Source: Gari tellinella | Taxonomy: Eukaryota; Mollusca; Bivalvia; Cardiida; Psammobiidae | DNA length: 64,000 bases | Assembly (NCBI GenBank): GCA_922989275.2 | Contig: OV277864.1 | Coordinates: 50,033,550 to 50,097,549 of the forward strand | Direction of reading: 5' to 3' | In this document: positions 12,885-24,343 of the stretch, in pieces | Layout: each line of letters begins with the position of its first letter | Numbering within the stretch: the first letter of the stretch is position 1 | Translations under genes and position numbers: made by a program | The notes under the pieces: generated by a model | Database searches by the model: none | What the model was told of the DNA's origin: nothing | The model's input: only the letters and a program-made list of their open reading frames with translations

Positions 12885-13133
12885 GGTGCCCGTTTTACGA
12901 AACGTTGTACGACAAATATTGCCGTTAGTCAGATTCTAAAAATCTCATTTTTTATCTATTTCTCCATATAATCCTGTCTTGTGACATCCCTTTGGAATCG
13001 TCTTGAACAGACGATTCCAAAGATTTGTCACAAGACAGGATTAGATGGAGTTATCATAAATTAAATGTATTTTAAAATTCTGACTTACGACCGTTTTTCA
13101 ACGGTCGTACGACGTTTCGTAAAACGGGCCCCT
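12885..13133. mobile_element. MITE-D copy 2
   Basis: ggtgcccgttttacgaaacg and cgtttcgtaaaacgggcccc are inverted ends; the centre has the ATCCTGTCTTGTGACATC stem. Confidence 0.82.
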
Positions 13134-13275
13134 GGGCTCCAGATAAGGGGAGTATTTCAAAAACATAAATCTTTATTTCTGCATTAAACCCTACGTTTCT
13201 AATGAGTATTTAAACCAATATGATTTGTAGCTTAAAAAGTGAGAAAATGTTCGATTTGTTCAGTTTACTCAATCT
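13134..13275. mobile_element. MITE-E, damaged
   Basis: Begins gggctccagataaggggag and retains tctttatttctgcattaaac and gagaaaatgttcgatttgtt, but the central stem is lost. It starts exactly where the MITE-D ends. A MITE-H scrap (gctccaatgggagacac) follows at 13361. Confidence 0.7.
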
Positions 13276-13446
13276 TAAGCTTTTCGAAAAAGTACCCGGT
13301 GTTAAAAGTGTTGGTAGGTTTGGTTTTTTTTTTAATAAAAATGGTTGGTTATTAGGTGTGAGCTCCAATGGGAGACACCCTCATACGTACATTGTATTAG
13401 GCTTCATGCCAAAATACACACTTAATCTCAATAGAATATTCACGCC

Positions 13447-13693
13447 TTAACACTTTCATGGTCAAATTATTCAGGAGATTTTTACCCCCTCGCCGCTTTA
13501 TTGTCGTCTACTTCATTATTGTTGTCTTCAAGACACGTCTCAAAGTAAGATTTAAAGTTGTATGACTTAATAAATATCGATATGAGTGTCAAACAGTTTG
13601 GTTCTTGATCAGACGCCGCGTGACGCGGCGTCTGATCAGGAACCAAAATGTTTGCAAAAGCGCTTTATGGCGCATTGAAAGTGAAAGGGTTAA
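13447..13693. mobile_element. MITE-B, complete with TTAA borders
   Basis: TTAACACTTTCATGGTC at the left and AAAGTGAAAGGGTTAA at the right; hairpin gtcaaacagtttggttcttg ... caggaaccaaaatgtttgc around GCGTGACGC. Confidence 0.82.
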
Positions 13694-14395
13694 GTAAGTT
13701 AACAAAATGTGGTATTCCGTACATTCAAATCTGAAATAAAGGCCCCTCAAATTCATCACAAGAACACTTTGTATAATATTGATACGCATTGGTAAAAATG
13801 CACATAGGAAGTGCAAACAGTGTAGACCATCATCATTAACCTCGCTTTTAACGCGGTTTCTGAGTGATCAGGGTTTGCATACGTGTTTAATTAACTGATT
13901 GCACAATAAACAAGACTACATCTGACACTACTTTGATTGATTGATCGATCGATTGACTGATTGAGTTGGGTTTTACGGCACCGAGACACATATAATGGTC
14001 ATAGGACACCGAGAAACGATTATATACATGCAAGCACCAAAATATCTACAATATTTTTATTGCCTTAAGATTGAAGATAGTTACAGTAAACGAACATAAA
14101 ATGACAAAAACATTTTGTTTTCATACAATCGCTAAACACATGCAAATCTACAGAAAACTAGAGATAGGTTTATCCCCAATGCCATTTCAAGTGGTTAAAT
14201 AATTTATTTCAATATAAGTAGACAGGTGAATCAAAGTTGTTTTCACTGAATTGCTCGTTGAAAATGTTTATAAGTATTCGACAAGGAAGTTGACATTTGA
14301 TTTATTGGTTGATTACATGTAATAATCCGTCAATACTTATAGATGGCCTTAAATCATTGACCCTGAACCTTCGAATGGAAAATTCTAGTACCCTT

Positions 14396-14648
14396 TTAAC
14401 CCTTTCCCCCAATAGAAGCGACTTTAAGCGTATTCAATTTATTCCTCCGCTGAAGAAAATAGTCCCAGTGTAAACCCTCATAAACAATTACCATAAAAAA
14501 ATATTTCTATATAGCCTAGCAGATGACAGTTTAAAGCAGGCTGAAAGTAAAGCAGAATGTGCCTTAAGGCACATTCTGCTTTACTTTCAACCTGCTTTAT
14601 GTGATCACCTATAAGAATGTTATAAACGGGTTATTAGGTAAAGGTTAG
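14396..14648. mobile_element. MITE-C
   Basis: TTAACCCTTTCCCCCAATAG at the left; hairpin 14531-14600 with centre GTGCCTTAAGGCAC. It lies in the opposite orientation to the copy at 9485. Confidence 0.8.
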
Positions 14649-14723
14649 GTCAAGTCTATTATTGACCGTTTACTGTTGATTTGTACCATGTATTGCAAAC
14701 TGACAAAAAATGTAGACTCTGAC

Positions 14724-14974
14724 CAGGGGCCCGATTAATAAAACTTCAAACGACAAATGATGTCGTAAGTCAGATTATAAAAGTCTTATAAATTATTATT
14801 TATTTCTCCATCTAATCCTGTCTTGTGGCATCTGTTTGGAATCGTCTTGAAGAGACGATTTAAAATAGATATCAGAAGACAGGATTTGATGGTGAAATCA
14901 GAAATTAACCATATTGTAAAGTTTTGACTTAAGAACGTTTTTGTCGAACGAAGGTTGATTAAACGGGCCCTAGG
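14724..14974. mobile_element. MITE-D copy 3 inside a MITE-G hairpin
   Basis: Ends ggggcccgattaataaaac and attaaacgggcccta. Flanks are tgtagactctgaccag on the left and ggagccctctgatatggg on the right, which are the two arms of a MITE-G hairpin, so the element sits near its apex. Confidence 0.75.
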
Positions 14975-15378
14975 AGCCCTCTGATATGGGTATTTTTTTG
15001 CCTAGGAACAATGTTTGTAAAGTACACGTACACAATGACATGTTTTATGTTTCATTGAAGCTATCGTTAAACATAAAGGTAGATAAATTTATGTCAAATG
15101 CAATCTTTAGTGGTATAATAATTCATTTCAAAATAAGTACATTGTAGGTAGGTAATTTCAATATTTTTTCTGAATAACCCATTGAAAATGTTAATAAAAC
15201 ATTCGACAAGGAAGAGTTTATTTCTCTTCTATGTAAAATTAATAAGCCGTTAATACTTATAGATGGCTTAATATGTAAATATTGTAATACCAGGAAGACC
15301 CAGGTCCGATCGGGTGTATATTGCCTTAGTAAATGAACAGTGAAAACTCACTGAAATGTATGCTTGTTGGTAGCATTT

Positions 15379-15482
15379 AAGACAGATGGTAGCTTAAAGC
15401 AAGATGACAGTAAAGCAGAAAGCTCCTTTAGGAGCTTTCTGCCTTACTGTCATCTTGCTTGAAGCAGCCACCTGCCTAAAAC
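15379..15482. repeat. C/I-type hairpin
   Basis: agcttaaagcaagatgacag ... ctgtcatcttgcttgaagc with centre AGCTCCTTTAGGAGCT. The same arm pattern occurs in MITE-I copies. Confidence 0.75.
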
Positions 15483-15554
15483 TTGGAAACTTTTATCTTA
15501 TGCAGTATACGTAATAGAGAGGTTGTACTGCATGAACATATAGAAATTAAAATG

Positions 15555-15913
15555 TACGCTCCCTCTCTACAACGACACCTAATGAGAGACCAAAATATGT
15601 GCGTTGTTCGGAGGGAGTCGTTATATAGGGAGGGAAATTGGTTTACATTTGCAAACAGGTTGAATCAAGGTCAGACGCCGCGTAACGCGGCGTCTGATCT
15701 GGATTCAAACTGTTTGTCACTCGTCATTAAGTTTATTCTGTTTAAATGGCCAATATTTAACTTTGAGAAAAGCAGCAGACGACAAATTTAAGCAGACGAT
15801 ATTGAAACCATGAAAAGGTTGGACAATAATTGTCTTGTTTGCGGAATAGCGGCAAGAGTCATTGTAAGGAGGGGTCGTTGTTGGGAGGACCGTTGTAGGG
15901 AGGGAGCACTGTA
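15555..15913. mobile_element. MITE-H copy 1
   Basis: TACGCTCCCTCTCTACAACG at the left and TTGTAGGGAGGGAGCACTGTA at the right with TA borders. The centre is a hairpin caggttgaatcaaggtcaga ... tctgatctggattcaaactg. Confidence 0.85.
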
Positions 15914-15989
15914 CTTCAGAAAAACTTAACTTGTCAATAGCATGAGGAAGACTTGTGTCAGATTTGGCATTTAATGCCTTAGTACATGT

Positions 15990-16198
15990 TACATTAGAAC
16001 CTCTCTATTACGACCACTTCATTGTGTCAAATATTAGGCGTTTAAAACAGGTGACTGCTTAAAGCAATGTGAAAGTGAAACAGAAAACTCCTACAGGAGC
16101 TTTCTGTTTTACTTTCACAGGGCTTTAAGCTGTCACCTGTCTTTTATACAGACTATTAGCCTTCTTTTTACTGGTCGTAATAGAAAGGTTCTACTGTA
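15990..16198. mobile_element. MITE-I copy 1
   Basis: TACATTAGAACCTCTCTATT and AATAGAAAGGTTCTACTGTA are inverted; between them is the hairpin gcttaaagcaatgtgaaagt ... ctttcacagggctttaagc. Pogo/Tigger-like ends. Confidence 0.82.
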
Positions 16199-16208
16199 CA
16201 TGTATATA

Positions 16209-16325
16209 GAAGATATCAAATTAGTGTGTTGAATTTATTGAACGATTTGGATGAAATAATATCTCGCGAGCATTGGCGACGAGTTCAATAAATGTGATGC
16301 TGAAAACAAAAGAATTTGATATTCT
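16209..16325. repeat. Fold-back, MITE-L type
   Basis: atatcaaattagtgtgttga ... acaaaagaatttgatatt, with gaatttattgaacg and gagttcaataaatg as inner arms and cgcgagcattggcg at the tip. Confidence 0.6.
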
Positions 16326-17039
16326 TTTTATCCACCAACACCAATTGACGCAAAATCCGAACGTTCTCACTCAGCTGTTTGGGAAACGATTCGTCATAAG
16401 TGTCAAATTAAAATAAAGAAAAATAATAGCGATCAATGTGTTGTGAATAGACTTCCCTGACAACATATTCAAATTCTACATTGATCTTACCTATAGTATT
16501 CTTCTTATTGACTAAAATGGTCATTAGAAATTTAGTTTCAGTTTCGGAATAACATTATTGTAGCATGACGTCAATCATTATAGTGTAACGTATTGAAAAA
16601 CAGATTTATTCAATAACCTAATTCCATGTAATTTGCGGTCTGATTTACTGACTGTTCTGAGAATATATTTTTTTAGGACAATTGGAGATGTTTTAATCAC
16701 TCGAGGTGATCCAAGTTCTCTAAACTGTTTTATTGTCGCGTAGTGATACATTATTTTAGTGATTTGAATATTAGTATAAAATATATGCACAGTACACAGT
16801 ACGATTTTTATATCATTATATATTTTGCACGTTTATGTGATAAAAGAATATAACTATACTTTCCCAATAAATTCATATGTGCTATAACACTCATCTCCAT
16901 TGCGCAAAAAAAGTCCTGACAGATTAAGCTGATCCCAATATAATGATAAGCACAAACAATTGTCCCTATGCTGATTTTCCAAAAGGGCGGTTTGATTATT
17001 TTTAGATGTTAGTGTGTTTTATATTGTTAATCGGTCTTT
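16326..17039. other. No gene seen
   Basis: Unassigned. The minus-strand frame at 16578-16790 has no recognisable feature. Confidence 0.5.
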
Positions 17040-17611
17040 GAATTAGGTCTATACTCTATAATGGTGGCTTATGGCGCATCAATGCAATTGCCTAAAGCTT
17101 GTAACACGCATTTATCCGATGCGCAATCTGATCAACCTAGCTGTTTTAGAAGCAACGCGACATCCTTTTTTAATTGAAATGAATAACTTTTTATCTTGGA
17201 TATTAAGTTTTAGGAAATATGCTTTTTCCTTGAAGAAGTTCTGTAATTGGTAAGCGTCTCTTCTTAGATGGGATCCTCAAGGCTATCTGGAAGAGATGGT
17301 CTCTCATTGCAGATATGGTACTATTTCCTTTTGCCTCTTAGGTGCTCTGTTGGTGGAGCCCTCTTGAAAATCAACCTTGTTATTTTCACAAAGGAAATGG
17401 AATAGGCCTGAACAATATATCTCTGCAAGTGAAATAATGTTCAGGGCTCTTCATTTGAAACTTCCGAAATTGTACAGTGTGATAAGTACGATTTAAGTGT
17501 AGATAGTCTCTTATAACTCTATCTTAGAGTGGCAGTGTACATCTTATGTTGAACTTTTAACTGTGATATATTGTCATGTTGTATACTGAAGAGAAATAAA
17601 TAAATAAATAT
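17040..17611 (+). mobile_element. Possible 3' end of a LINE-type retroelement
   Basis: The stretch ends in gagaaataaataaataaata, a short tandem tail typical of truncated non-LTR elements, after a GC-balanced region unlike its surroundings (ctatctggaagagatggtct). No reverse-transcriptase motif is present; it would be a heavily 5'-truncated copy. A host 3' UTR is the alternative. Confidence 0.4.
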
Positions 17612-17989
17612 ACTTTATAAGCTTAGCGGGTCATCAGGGGTGAAAGTCGTGTAAAGTCAACGTAACAGTCAAAATGGCGTTGCCACTATAACCACGCTTC
17701 CGGTTTGGCGTATTCTCCGGGAAAGCTGTTTTTAATTAAAAAAAAGACGTGTTGGAATAAAATAACAAATTAAGTTTTAGTTTAAACATATTTATTTCAG
17801 AAAATGTACAAATACATACAATATACAATATATCTATTATAGGATTAGAACGAAAGCTAAGGCTTATTTAGTTCTTCTCCTTAACAAATTTGTAGTGTGC
17901 ATTCGTCTTTAATGTTGGTGATTAGATTACTCGGCCTAAAGTCCTCGTTTAATTTGTTTTTCTAATTAAAACGAAAAACAAGCAGTCGA

Positions 17990-18155
17990 TAATATAATAT
18001 TATAAATTTATTTTCTAATCGCATATCCAAATAAATTTAACTTACATGACTGTTTCAGCACTCCGTTGGAGTGCCTTCTTCAGGCTGTGAAATTGACAAT
18101 CATGTAAGTTAAACTTTTTTGAATATGCGATTAGAAAATAATTTTATAATTGAAT
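17990..18155. mobile_element. Fold-back element, cactccgttggagtgc type
   Basis: Arms ttttctaatcgcatatccaa, aacttacatgac and their complements surround gcactccgttggagtgcctt and cttcaggctg. Outer bases tattataaattta are also inverted. 17612-17989 shows nothing clear. Confidence 0.7.
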
Positions 18156-18226
18156 ATATGCTATCCTGATGAATTCCTTTCGTAAAGCAGCCGATAATAT
18201 GGCATCGGCTGTCTTAGACGGTTTAT

Positions 18227-18477
18227 TACAGTGGATAATCTGTTATTCTTTCCCGTTTAAACGCAAACGTACGCAAACGCCCAGCACTAAAACGTAGAAA
18301 AAGAACAACTTTTGGACAATTCTGATATTTCATGTTTATCTTGGTGGCAAACAGTTTGGAGCCTCATCAGACGCCGGGTTACCCGGCGTCTGATCTGGCT
18401 CCAAACTGTTTGCACTGCAAATAATAGTTTTAGCGTAAACGCGTTTATTGGGAAAGAATAACACATTCTCCACTGTA
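18227..18477. mobile_element. MITE-A
   Basis: TACAGTGGATAATCTGTTAT and ACATTCTCCACTGTA; complete hairpin around GCCGGGTTACCCGGC. Confidence 0.88.
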
Positions 18478-18595
18478 CGTCATAACTGTAGTGAAAAAGT
18501 AAATGCATTACTTTTGTCGTGCATTAGCCGGTCACCTGTCTTTAAAGATCATCGTACGTCGTCACATTCAGTGGTCGCTTTGACTATTATACATT

Positions 18596-18939
18596 TACAG
18601 TACTCCCTCCCCATAACGGTCCTTTGAACAAAGATTCCCTCCTTACAACAACTTTTGCCGCTGTTCCCCAAACAAGACAATAATGTCTAACCTTTTCACA
18701 GCTGCAATATCATATGTTTAAAATTGTCGTCTGCTGTTGGGTTTTTTTTCAAAGTCGCGTAATGAAAATTTGACAGAAAATAAACATAATGACGAGTGAC
18801 AAACAGCTTGAATCCAGATCAGACGCCGCATTACGCAAATGTAAATTAATGTCCCTCCCTATAACAACTCCCTCCAAACAAACACACACACACTGACTGT
18901 GTCTCCCATTGGGTGTCGTTGTAGAGAGGGTGCGCTGTA
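18596..18939. mobile_element. MITE-H copy 2, one hairpin arm missing
   Basis: Reverse orientation. TACAGTACTCCCTCCCCATA at the left, GTAGAGAGGGTGCGCTGTA at the right. After gatcagacgccgcattacg the second arm is gone and the sequence jumps to caaatgtaaattaatgtcc. Confidence 0.8.
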
Positions 18940-19698
18940 CATAATATTTTTTTCTCCACGTTCTCCAGCCGTTTGACATTCCTGTGACACAGTGAAGTTC
19001 GATCTTAGGGACAGGTCTTTATGCATGAGCACAGTGAAAATTCAGAGAGCCAATTTGCATATTTGAAGCATATTACTGCGCCTTTATGGCTGGTGTCAAA
19101 CGGCGACAAAAGCCAAGCGGGGGAATCTTTTAATTTAAGTTTTAGCACTATGTTGGCGACAATGTTAATAACAAATGGGATTGACCCAGATGAAACACTG
19201 AATTATTCGATTTCTCACAACGGGCCTTTTTCCGTTCTCTGACGTCTTGCAAACAAAAACAGCCGAGTTTGCGGAAATAAAAAAATGGCTTTCTTCGTAG
19301 ATATTTATATGCATATAGAGAGTAAGGTAAACACATTTAAATATCAAAAGAAGAATCTATGTTCGCTGATAAATGCACATGTCTGCTTGGCAGCAACATG
19401 GCAGTAAAGTAAAAAGCTCCCACTTTTGTCCTTTCTAGTGACTCTAGTTACATGTACATGACGTCACCTGTTTTAGATATTTGACGTCTACTTTTATTGC
19501 TCTATGCATGTTTAATAAAAATTGACTTAAGTAATATCGCAATTAGTGTCGAACAGTTTTGATCGTGTGAAATATGGCAGCTTAATGCAGAATGATATAC
19601 AGGTCATGGGATGAAAAGTATACAGAAAGTTCCTTTCGACATTTTTTTAATAAAGCGGCCACACGCATTTATCTATTTCTATTCTTCCAGATTACTGG

Positions 19699-19934
19699 TA
19701 CAGTGGAGAAAACTTTATTCTCTCCCGTTTAAAAACGCAAAGCACAAAAACGTAGAAAATTACAAGTTTTTGACAATTCTCACTATTTATTTTAATCTGA
19801 GTGGCAAACAGTTTGGAGCCTGATCAGACGCCGGGTTACCCGGCGTCTGATCTGGCTCCAAACTGTTTGCAATGGAAAAAATAGTTTTAGCATAAACGCG
19901 TTTATTGGGAAAGAATAACACATTCTCCACTGTA
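19699..19934. mobile_element. MITE-A
   Basis: TACAGTGGAGAAAACTTTAT and ACACATTCTCCACTGTA with a perfect hairpin (19805-19871). A worn MITE-B with a shortened hairpin follows directly at 19935-20166. Confidence 0.85.
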
Positions 19935-20273
19935 TGCTGCTGAACACTTTCACCACCATAGCTTACTTTAAATCGACTTTTGAAACAGTTTGGATCCAGA
20001 TCCAGATTACGCGGCGTCTGATTAGGATCCAAACTGTTTGGTATTCGAATAATTATCTCTTCAGTCAAAACTTCAGAAAATATGTTTTTTTCATAATATT
20101 GTATACGACGCATTTGAGCAGACGATATTTTCAAACAGACGTTTAAATTGATGATGTAAGGGTAAATAGATATTGCACCGTTGATACAGGCAACTAACTT
20201 TCTCACGTTTCAAGTGTTTCAAAACTTCCTGGATTAAAATGACACTGGGTCGTTCATGACTTTTGTGTGTATT

Positions 20274-20466
20274 CAGGGCTCCAGATAAGAGTAGTTTTTC
20301 AAAAACTAAAATCTTTATTTCTGCATTAAACCCTATGGTGTCACTACTCATTAGAATCGTCTCTTTGAGACGATTCTAATGAGTAGTAACACCATAGGAT
20401 TGGTGCTGAAATGAGTGAGAAACAGTTGGATTTGTTCAGAAAACTACCCCTTATCTGGAGCCCTGG
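20274..20466. mobile_element. MITE-E, complete
   Basis: cagggctccagataagagta and acccttatctggagccctg are inverted ends. The stem tactcattagaatcgtctc ... gagacgattctaatgagta is perfect. Confidence 0.85.
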
Positions 20467-21814
20467 TATTGATGATAAAATCAGTCATCAGTCATAGTCT
20501 GCTTAGTTTACCTACTTAAAACATGCTTCACTTAAAATTTACTAGTCTATCCTATTATACATGTAACATTCTTCTGAAAAGCAATAGCTTTTGTTCAGTA
20601 ACGACTGCGGCTATTAAGAATAATAAGATCTTGATTTTCACTTAAAATGTAATAGATCTAGTCTTCCCTATTATGATTTTATTTTCTGATAAGCGTTAGA
20701 CCTATTACGAGACGGGCAATAAGAATGCTCTCGATTTCAGTGTTAAAGGCAGACGGATACTTAAAGCAAGATGAATGAAAAGCAGAAAGCTCCCGCAGTT
20801 CATCCTGCTTTAAGGATGTCGGCCTGTCTTTTTGAGCATTATGAAATTTCCGAAAAATTTTACGAACTCGTTTTCAAAAAAATGGTAAGAACTCATTTTT
20901 GGTAAATGCATACAGTAATAAAACACTATTTTCCCGGGAAAAAATTGGATTTTCGTTCCGGAAGGGACTTTTTAAGTTTTATGTCCTATTCGTAGTTTAC
21001 AGCATACACTGTTTTCATAGGTAGGTTGTATTTTGTTACATCCGATTTCATTTCAATTTCTCAGAATATAAGCATGAAATGTTCATGGTAGTATAGCTTT
21101 AGTATAAATTATAGATAACTCAATAGACAAAATGAAATTTTTTGGAAAAAAAATATTTTTGGTAAAAGTACACAAAAAATTGAAAAAATGAGAAAAAAAT
21201 GGATTTTTTAGATAAAATGATCTATATCTTTTTTAAAAGATACAGGACCCTGTGTTTTTATTTGCTATTTCACTAAAACTTTTTGTTTGCAAGGCTAAAA
21301 ACAACAAATAAAAAATTTGGTATTTAGTTTGCTACAATTTGTAGGGCAATTTTCACAGTGCCTTATTCTCCCATTATAAAAAAGTAGGTGGGGTAAATTT
21401 TACTCCTTTCTGGTGAAATCAAATATTTATATTTTGGATCTTGAAAAAAAACATTATTTTCAGGGTTTATTCTTACTATGTTAATATAAATTAGGATACT
21501 TTTGGTACAAATAGATTGTTTAAATAAAGATTGAAAAACCGTAGTACAAAAAAGTAGGAGTTTTTATGAAGCTTCAATTTTAGGGGGGTAGCCTGGAAAA
21601 ATCTCAAATTGTGAAAAAGAATGGTCCGGCACCCCCACTTTTTTCACCAGTTTTGTCATAGAAACTTATTTTACTATCAGTATGCAAAGTTTGAAGAATT
21701 TGGTATTTACTTTACCAAGGTGCACCTACCCCCTTAAAGCTTACATTTATATAAAGCATATTAAAGTAGTCTTCCTTTTGAATTGCCGTGATAGAGAGAC
21801 TTCATTAGGCTGCT
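20467..21814. other. AT-rich stretch without features
   Basis: Apart from a hairpin scrap at 20755-20820 (actta aagcaagatgaatg) there are only A/T runs. The segment 20870-21730 (aattttacgaactcgttttc, taggtggggtaaattttact) resembles 43380-44240 in style, but no clear alignment was found by eye. Confidence 0.4.
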
Positions 21815-22060
21815 TTAACCCTTTCACTGTCAATTTTTTCGTGAAATATTTACCCCTGCACCGCTTCATTGTCGTCTGCTTCAATTTTGTTGTTTGCAAG
21901 ATAGTTTCAAAGTAAGATGCAATGTAGGGTATGGCCTAATGCATATGTAGTATGACAAAAAACATATCGGTACGAGTGTCAAACAGGTTGAATCCTGATC
22001 AGACGCTGCGTAATACCCAAACTGTGTCAAACACGCTTTTAAGCGTCATTGAGAGTCGAT
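21815..22060. mobile_element. MITE-B with broken hairpin
   Basis: TTTAACCCTTTCACTGTC at the left and the arm gtgtcaaacaggttgaatcc; the second arm is reduced to cccaaactgtgtcaaac. A worn MITE-A (22066-22260) follows. Confidence 0.65.
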
Positions 22061-22264
22061 ATATCAAGTACAGAGAAGAGGGCGTATTTCTTTCCCAGTA
22101 AACGTGCTTTTCAATGTACTACATCAATTATTTCCATAGCAAACTGTGTTGAACTAAACCAGACGCTTGATGACCTCGTGCCTAATCAAGTTCCAAACCA
22201 TTTGCCACTTTGATGAAAAAAGAATTCTACACTTTTATTGCACTGCTGTTGCATTTAGATTCCT

Positions 22265-22507
22265 TTAACCCTTTCTCGGTTAACTTTTTCGTGAGATTTT
22301 TACCCCTTCACCGTTTCATTGTCGTCTGCTTCAATATTGGTGTCTGCAATGTCGTTTCAAATTAAAATATGGCAGTATGGCTGAAGAAATTTCAAAACGA
22401 CTGTCAAACAGTTTGAACCCTGATCAGACGCCGCGTTACGCGGCATCTGATTAGGTCCAAACTGTTTGCAAACGCGCTTTTTAGCGTCATTTAGAGCGAA
22501 AGGGTTA
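22265..22507. mobile_element. MITE-B, complete with TTAA borders
   Basis: TTAACCCTTTCTCGGTTAAC at the left, GAGCGAAAGGGTTAA at the right; hairpin gtcaaacagtttgaaccctg ... ggtccaaactgtttgc. Apart from the weak exon candidate, 22508-23415 holds nothing obvious. Confidence 0.82.
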
Positions 22508-22750
22508 AAATGGGAAAGACTAACGTCTTCGTCGTACTATAATAAGCCATAATAAAGTACAATTGGAGTCTCAAATCATTTGAACGACTTTCAACCCAGT
22601 TAGTCGTATATGCAGTTGAAAAGGGGAGTTTTAAATATCTCGTTTACATATCTCCAAGCAGTCAAAAGGGAAACCCTGAGATATTTTTCGAAACTGTTTG
22701 AACTCAAATGAGACACTAATTAAAAAGTGTATCGCTGTTTTGTTTAATAG

Positions 22751-22791
22751 TAAGAATGTCAATCGAAGACATGAAACTGTTTTGTTGCAAG
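22751..22791 (+). CDS. Weak candidate for an upstream exon of the STAP-like gene
   Basis: A pyrimidine-rich acceptor (tgttttgtttaatag) precedes a 41-base open stretch that ends in AAG before gtatga. Read in the phase that leaves a complete codon at its end, it contains ATG at 22756 and gives MSIEDMKLFCCK, which would join in frame to KSGNAWQ of the first sure exon. The hydrophobic LFCC run could stand where the first PH-domain strand (G-F-L-L-I-K in vertebrate STAP1) is expected. The usual glycine is absent, the exon is tiny, and such a match could arise by chance in 30 kb, so this is only a pointer for a transcript search. Confidence 0.15.
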
Positions 22792-23502
22792 GTATGAATG
22801 GAGATTGTATCCTGTTTCATCAGAGGAAAATTGTGGTCTACTTTGACAAGTCCTAGAAAATTGAACAATTTGTCTGAAATAGGATACCCTGATAACTATG
22901 TAGAAAAACAACGTATTTTCCAAGAAGGAAGCTGTCCATTTATTTAAATTCTTTCATCACCAATAGCGCAAAGTGTCTTTATTTGCAAAACTGGAGAAAA
23001 AAAATCAAATTACAATTTGTTAGTAGACGGTGATACGGCATAGCACATTTATTTGAACTATAGAAAGTAGCATTTGTACGTACTAGCTGTGTTTTGAGAT
23101 CTTATTCAATATAACAGTACCAGATCACTATGTAACTTTGTATTGTTTTGTAAAACAGTAACTCTTTCACTGCCTTATCCAAAGTACATAGTATTCATTT
23201 TAATATACATATTTATTAAGTCAAAATACCTAAAATATATATATATATGAGAAATGAAAGCAGACTGGTAAGCGGGTTAATGCAATTAGCTTCGGCTTGT
23301 ACCATCTCTCAAGATTAAGAGTATTCTCGAATGTCTCGATGTCTATGACAAGTGTTTACTTAACCCATAACGCATTACCCAATATAATTATTCCATGGCA
23401 CGCATTTTAATTCTTTAACCCTTTGATTAATTCCTCCGCTATAAAATAGTTCCAATAGTGATACAAAGGTATTCACCAAACGAAATATTCCCTACATGTT
23501 TA

Positions 23503-23872
23503 TACAGCGTTCGCTCTCTACAACGACATCCAATGGGAGACACAGATTGTGTGTTGTTGTTCGGAGGGAGTCGTTATAGAGAGGGAAAACAAAGACTTGG
23601 TTTTCATTTGCAAATAGCTTGAATCCAAATCAGACGCCGCGTAACGCGGCGTCTGATCTGGATTCAACCTGTTTGTTAATCGTCATTAAGTTGTTTCTTT
23701 CTAAATGTCCAATATGTAACTTTGAGAAAAACAGCAGACGACAACTTTAAGCAGACGATATTACAATAATAAAAGCGTTAGACAAAATTGTCCTGTTTAG
23801 GGAACGGCGGTAAGGGTCGTTGTAAGGAGGGAGCCGTTGTTGGGAGGGCCGTTATAGAGAGGGAGCACTGTA
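23503..23872. mobile_element. MITE-H copy 3 inside a MITE-C remnant
   Basis: TACAGCGTTCGCTCTCTACA and GAGAGGGAGCACTGTA; perfect hairpin around GCGTAACGC. It interrupts a MITE-C half that starts TTAACCCTTTGATTAATTCC at 23416. The bases tacatgtttata occur on both sides. Confidence 0.82.
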
Positions 23873-24343
23873 ATTCCTACATGTTTATACTAGCAGATTG
23901 ACTGAACACAAGCTATAGGGAAAGTGATAAAGCAATATTTCATCTTGCTGTAGGATGTCATATGTCAGTTGTCACCTGTCTTCAATATCATCATAGCGTC
24001 TTGAATTGAGAGGTGGTAACAAAGACATATTATTGTTCTAAATAGAAGTGCATGTGCACTGTGTGTTTATTGTTATTCTTGGCTCATAAGATTGTGTTCA
24101 ATGCCAGTGTCTTTTGTCCCTGAACTTTAGCCGAAAAGTCTTATTGCACTGGGCACAGGAATTGTGCATATAATTCCGTGCATGTGGGCAACAGCCTTGA
24201 AAAGTTGTAACATTTTGTTATTGTTCATAATCAAAGTGTTCCGTCCTCTACAAAGGACAATTACAGTTATCAATTAATAATTTACGAATAATAAATGCAG
24301 ACAATGATCAGACGGTGCTCTTTTTGCACAGCTATGTGTACTC
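23873..24343. other. No gene seen
   Basis: Unassigned, beginning with the second half of the interrupted MITE-C. Confidence 0.5.

Noticed and set aside
19787..20206. Minus-strand open frame of 139 residues
   Set aside because: It reads the hairpin of a MITE-A and a MITE-B; the words SLEPDQTPG and SLDPNQTPR are translations of the shared hairpin and recur wherever these elements occur.
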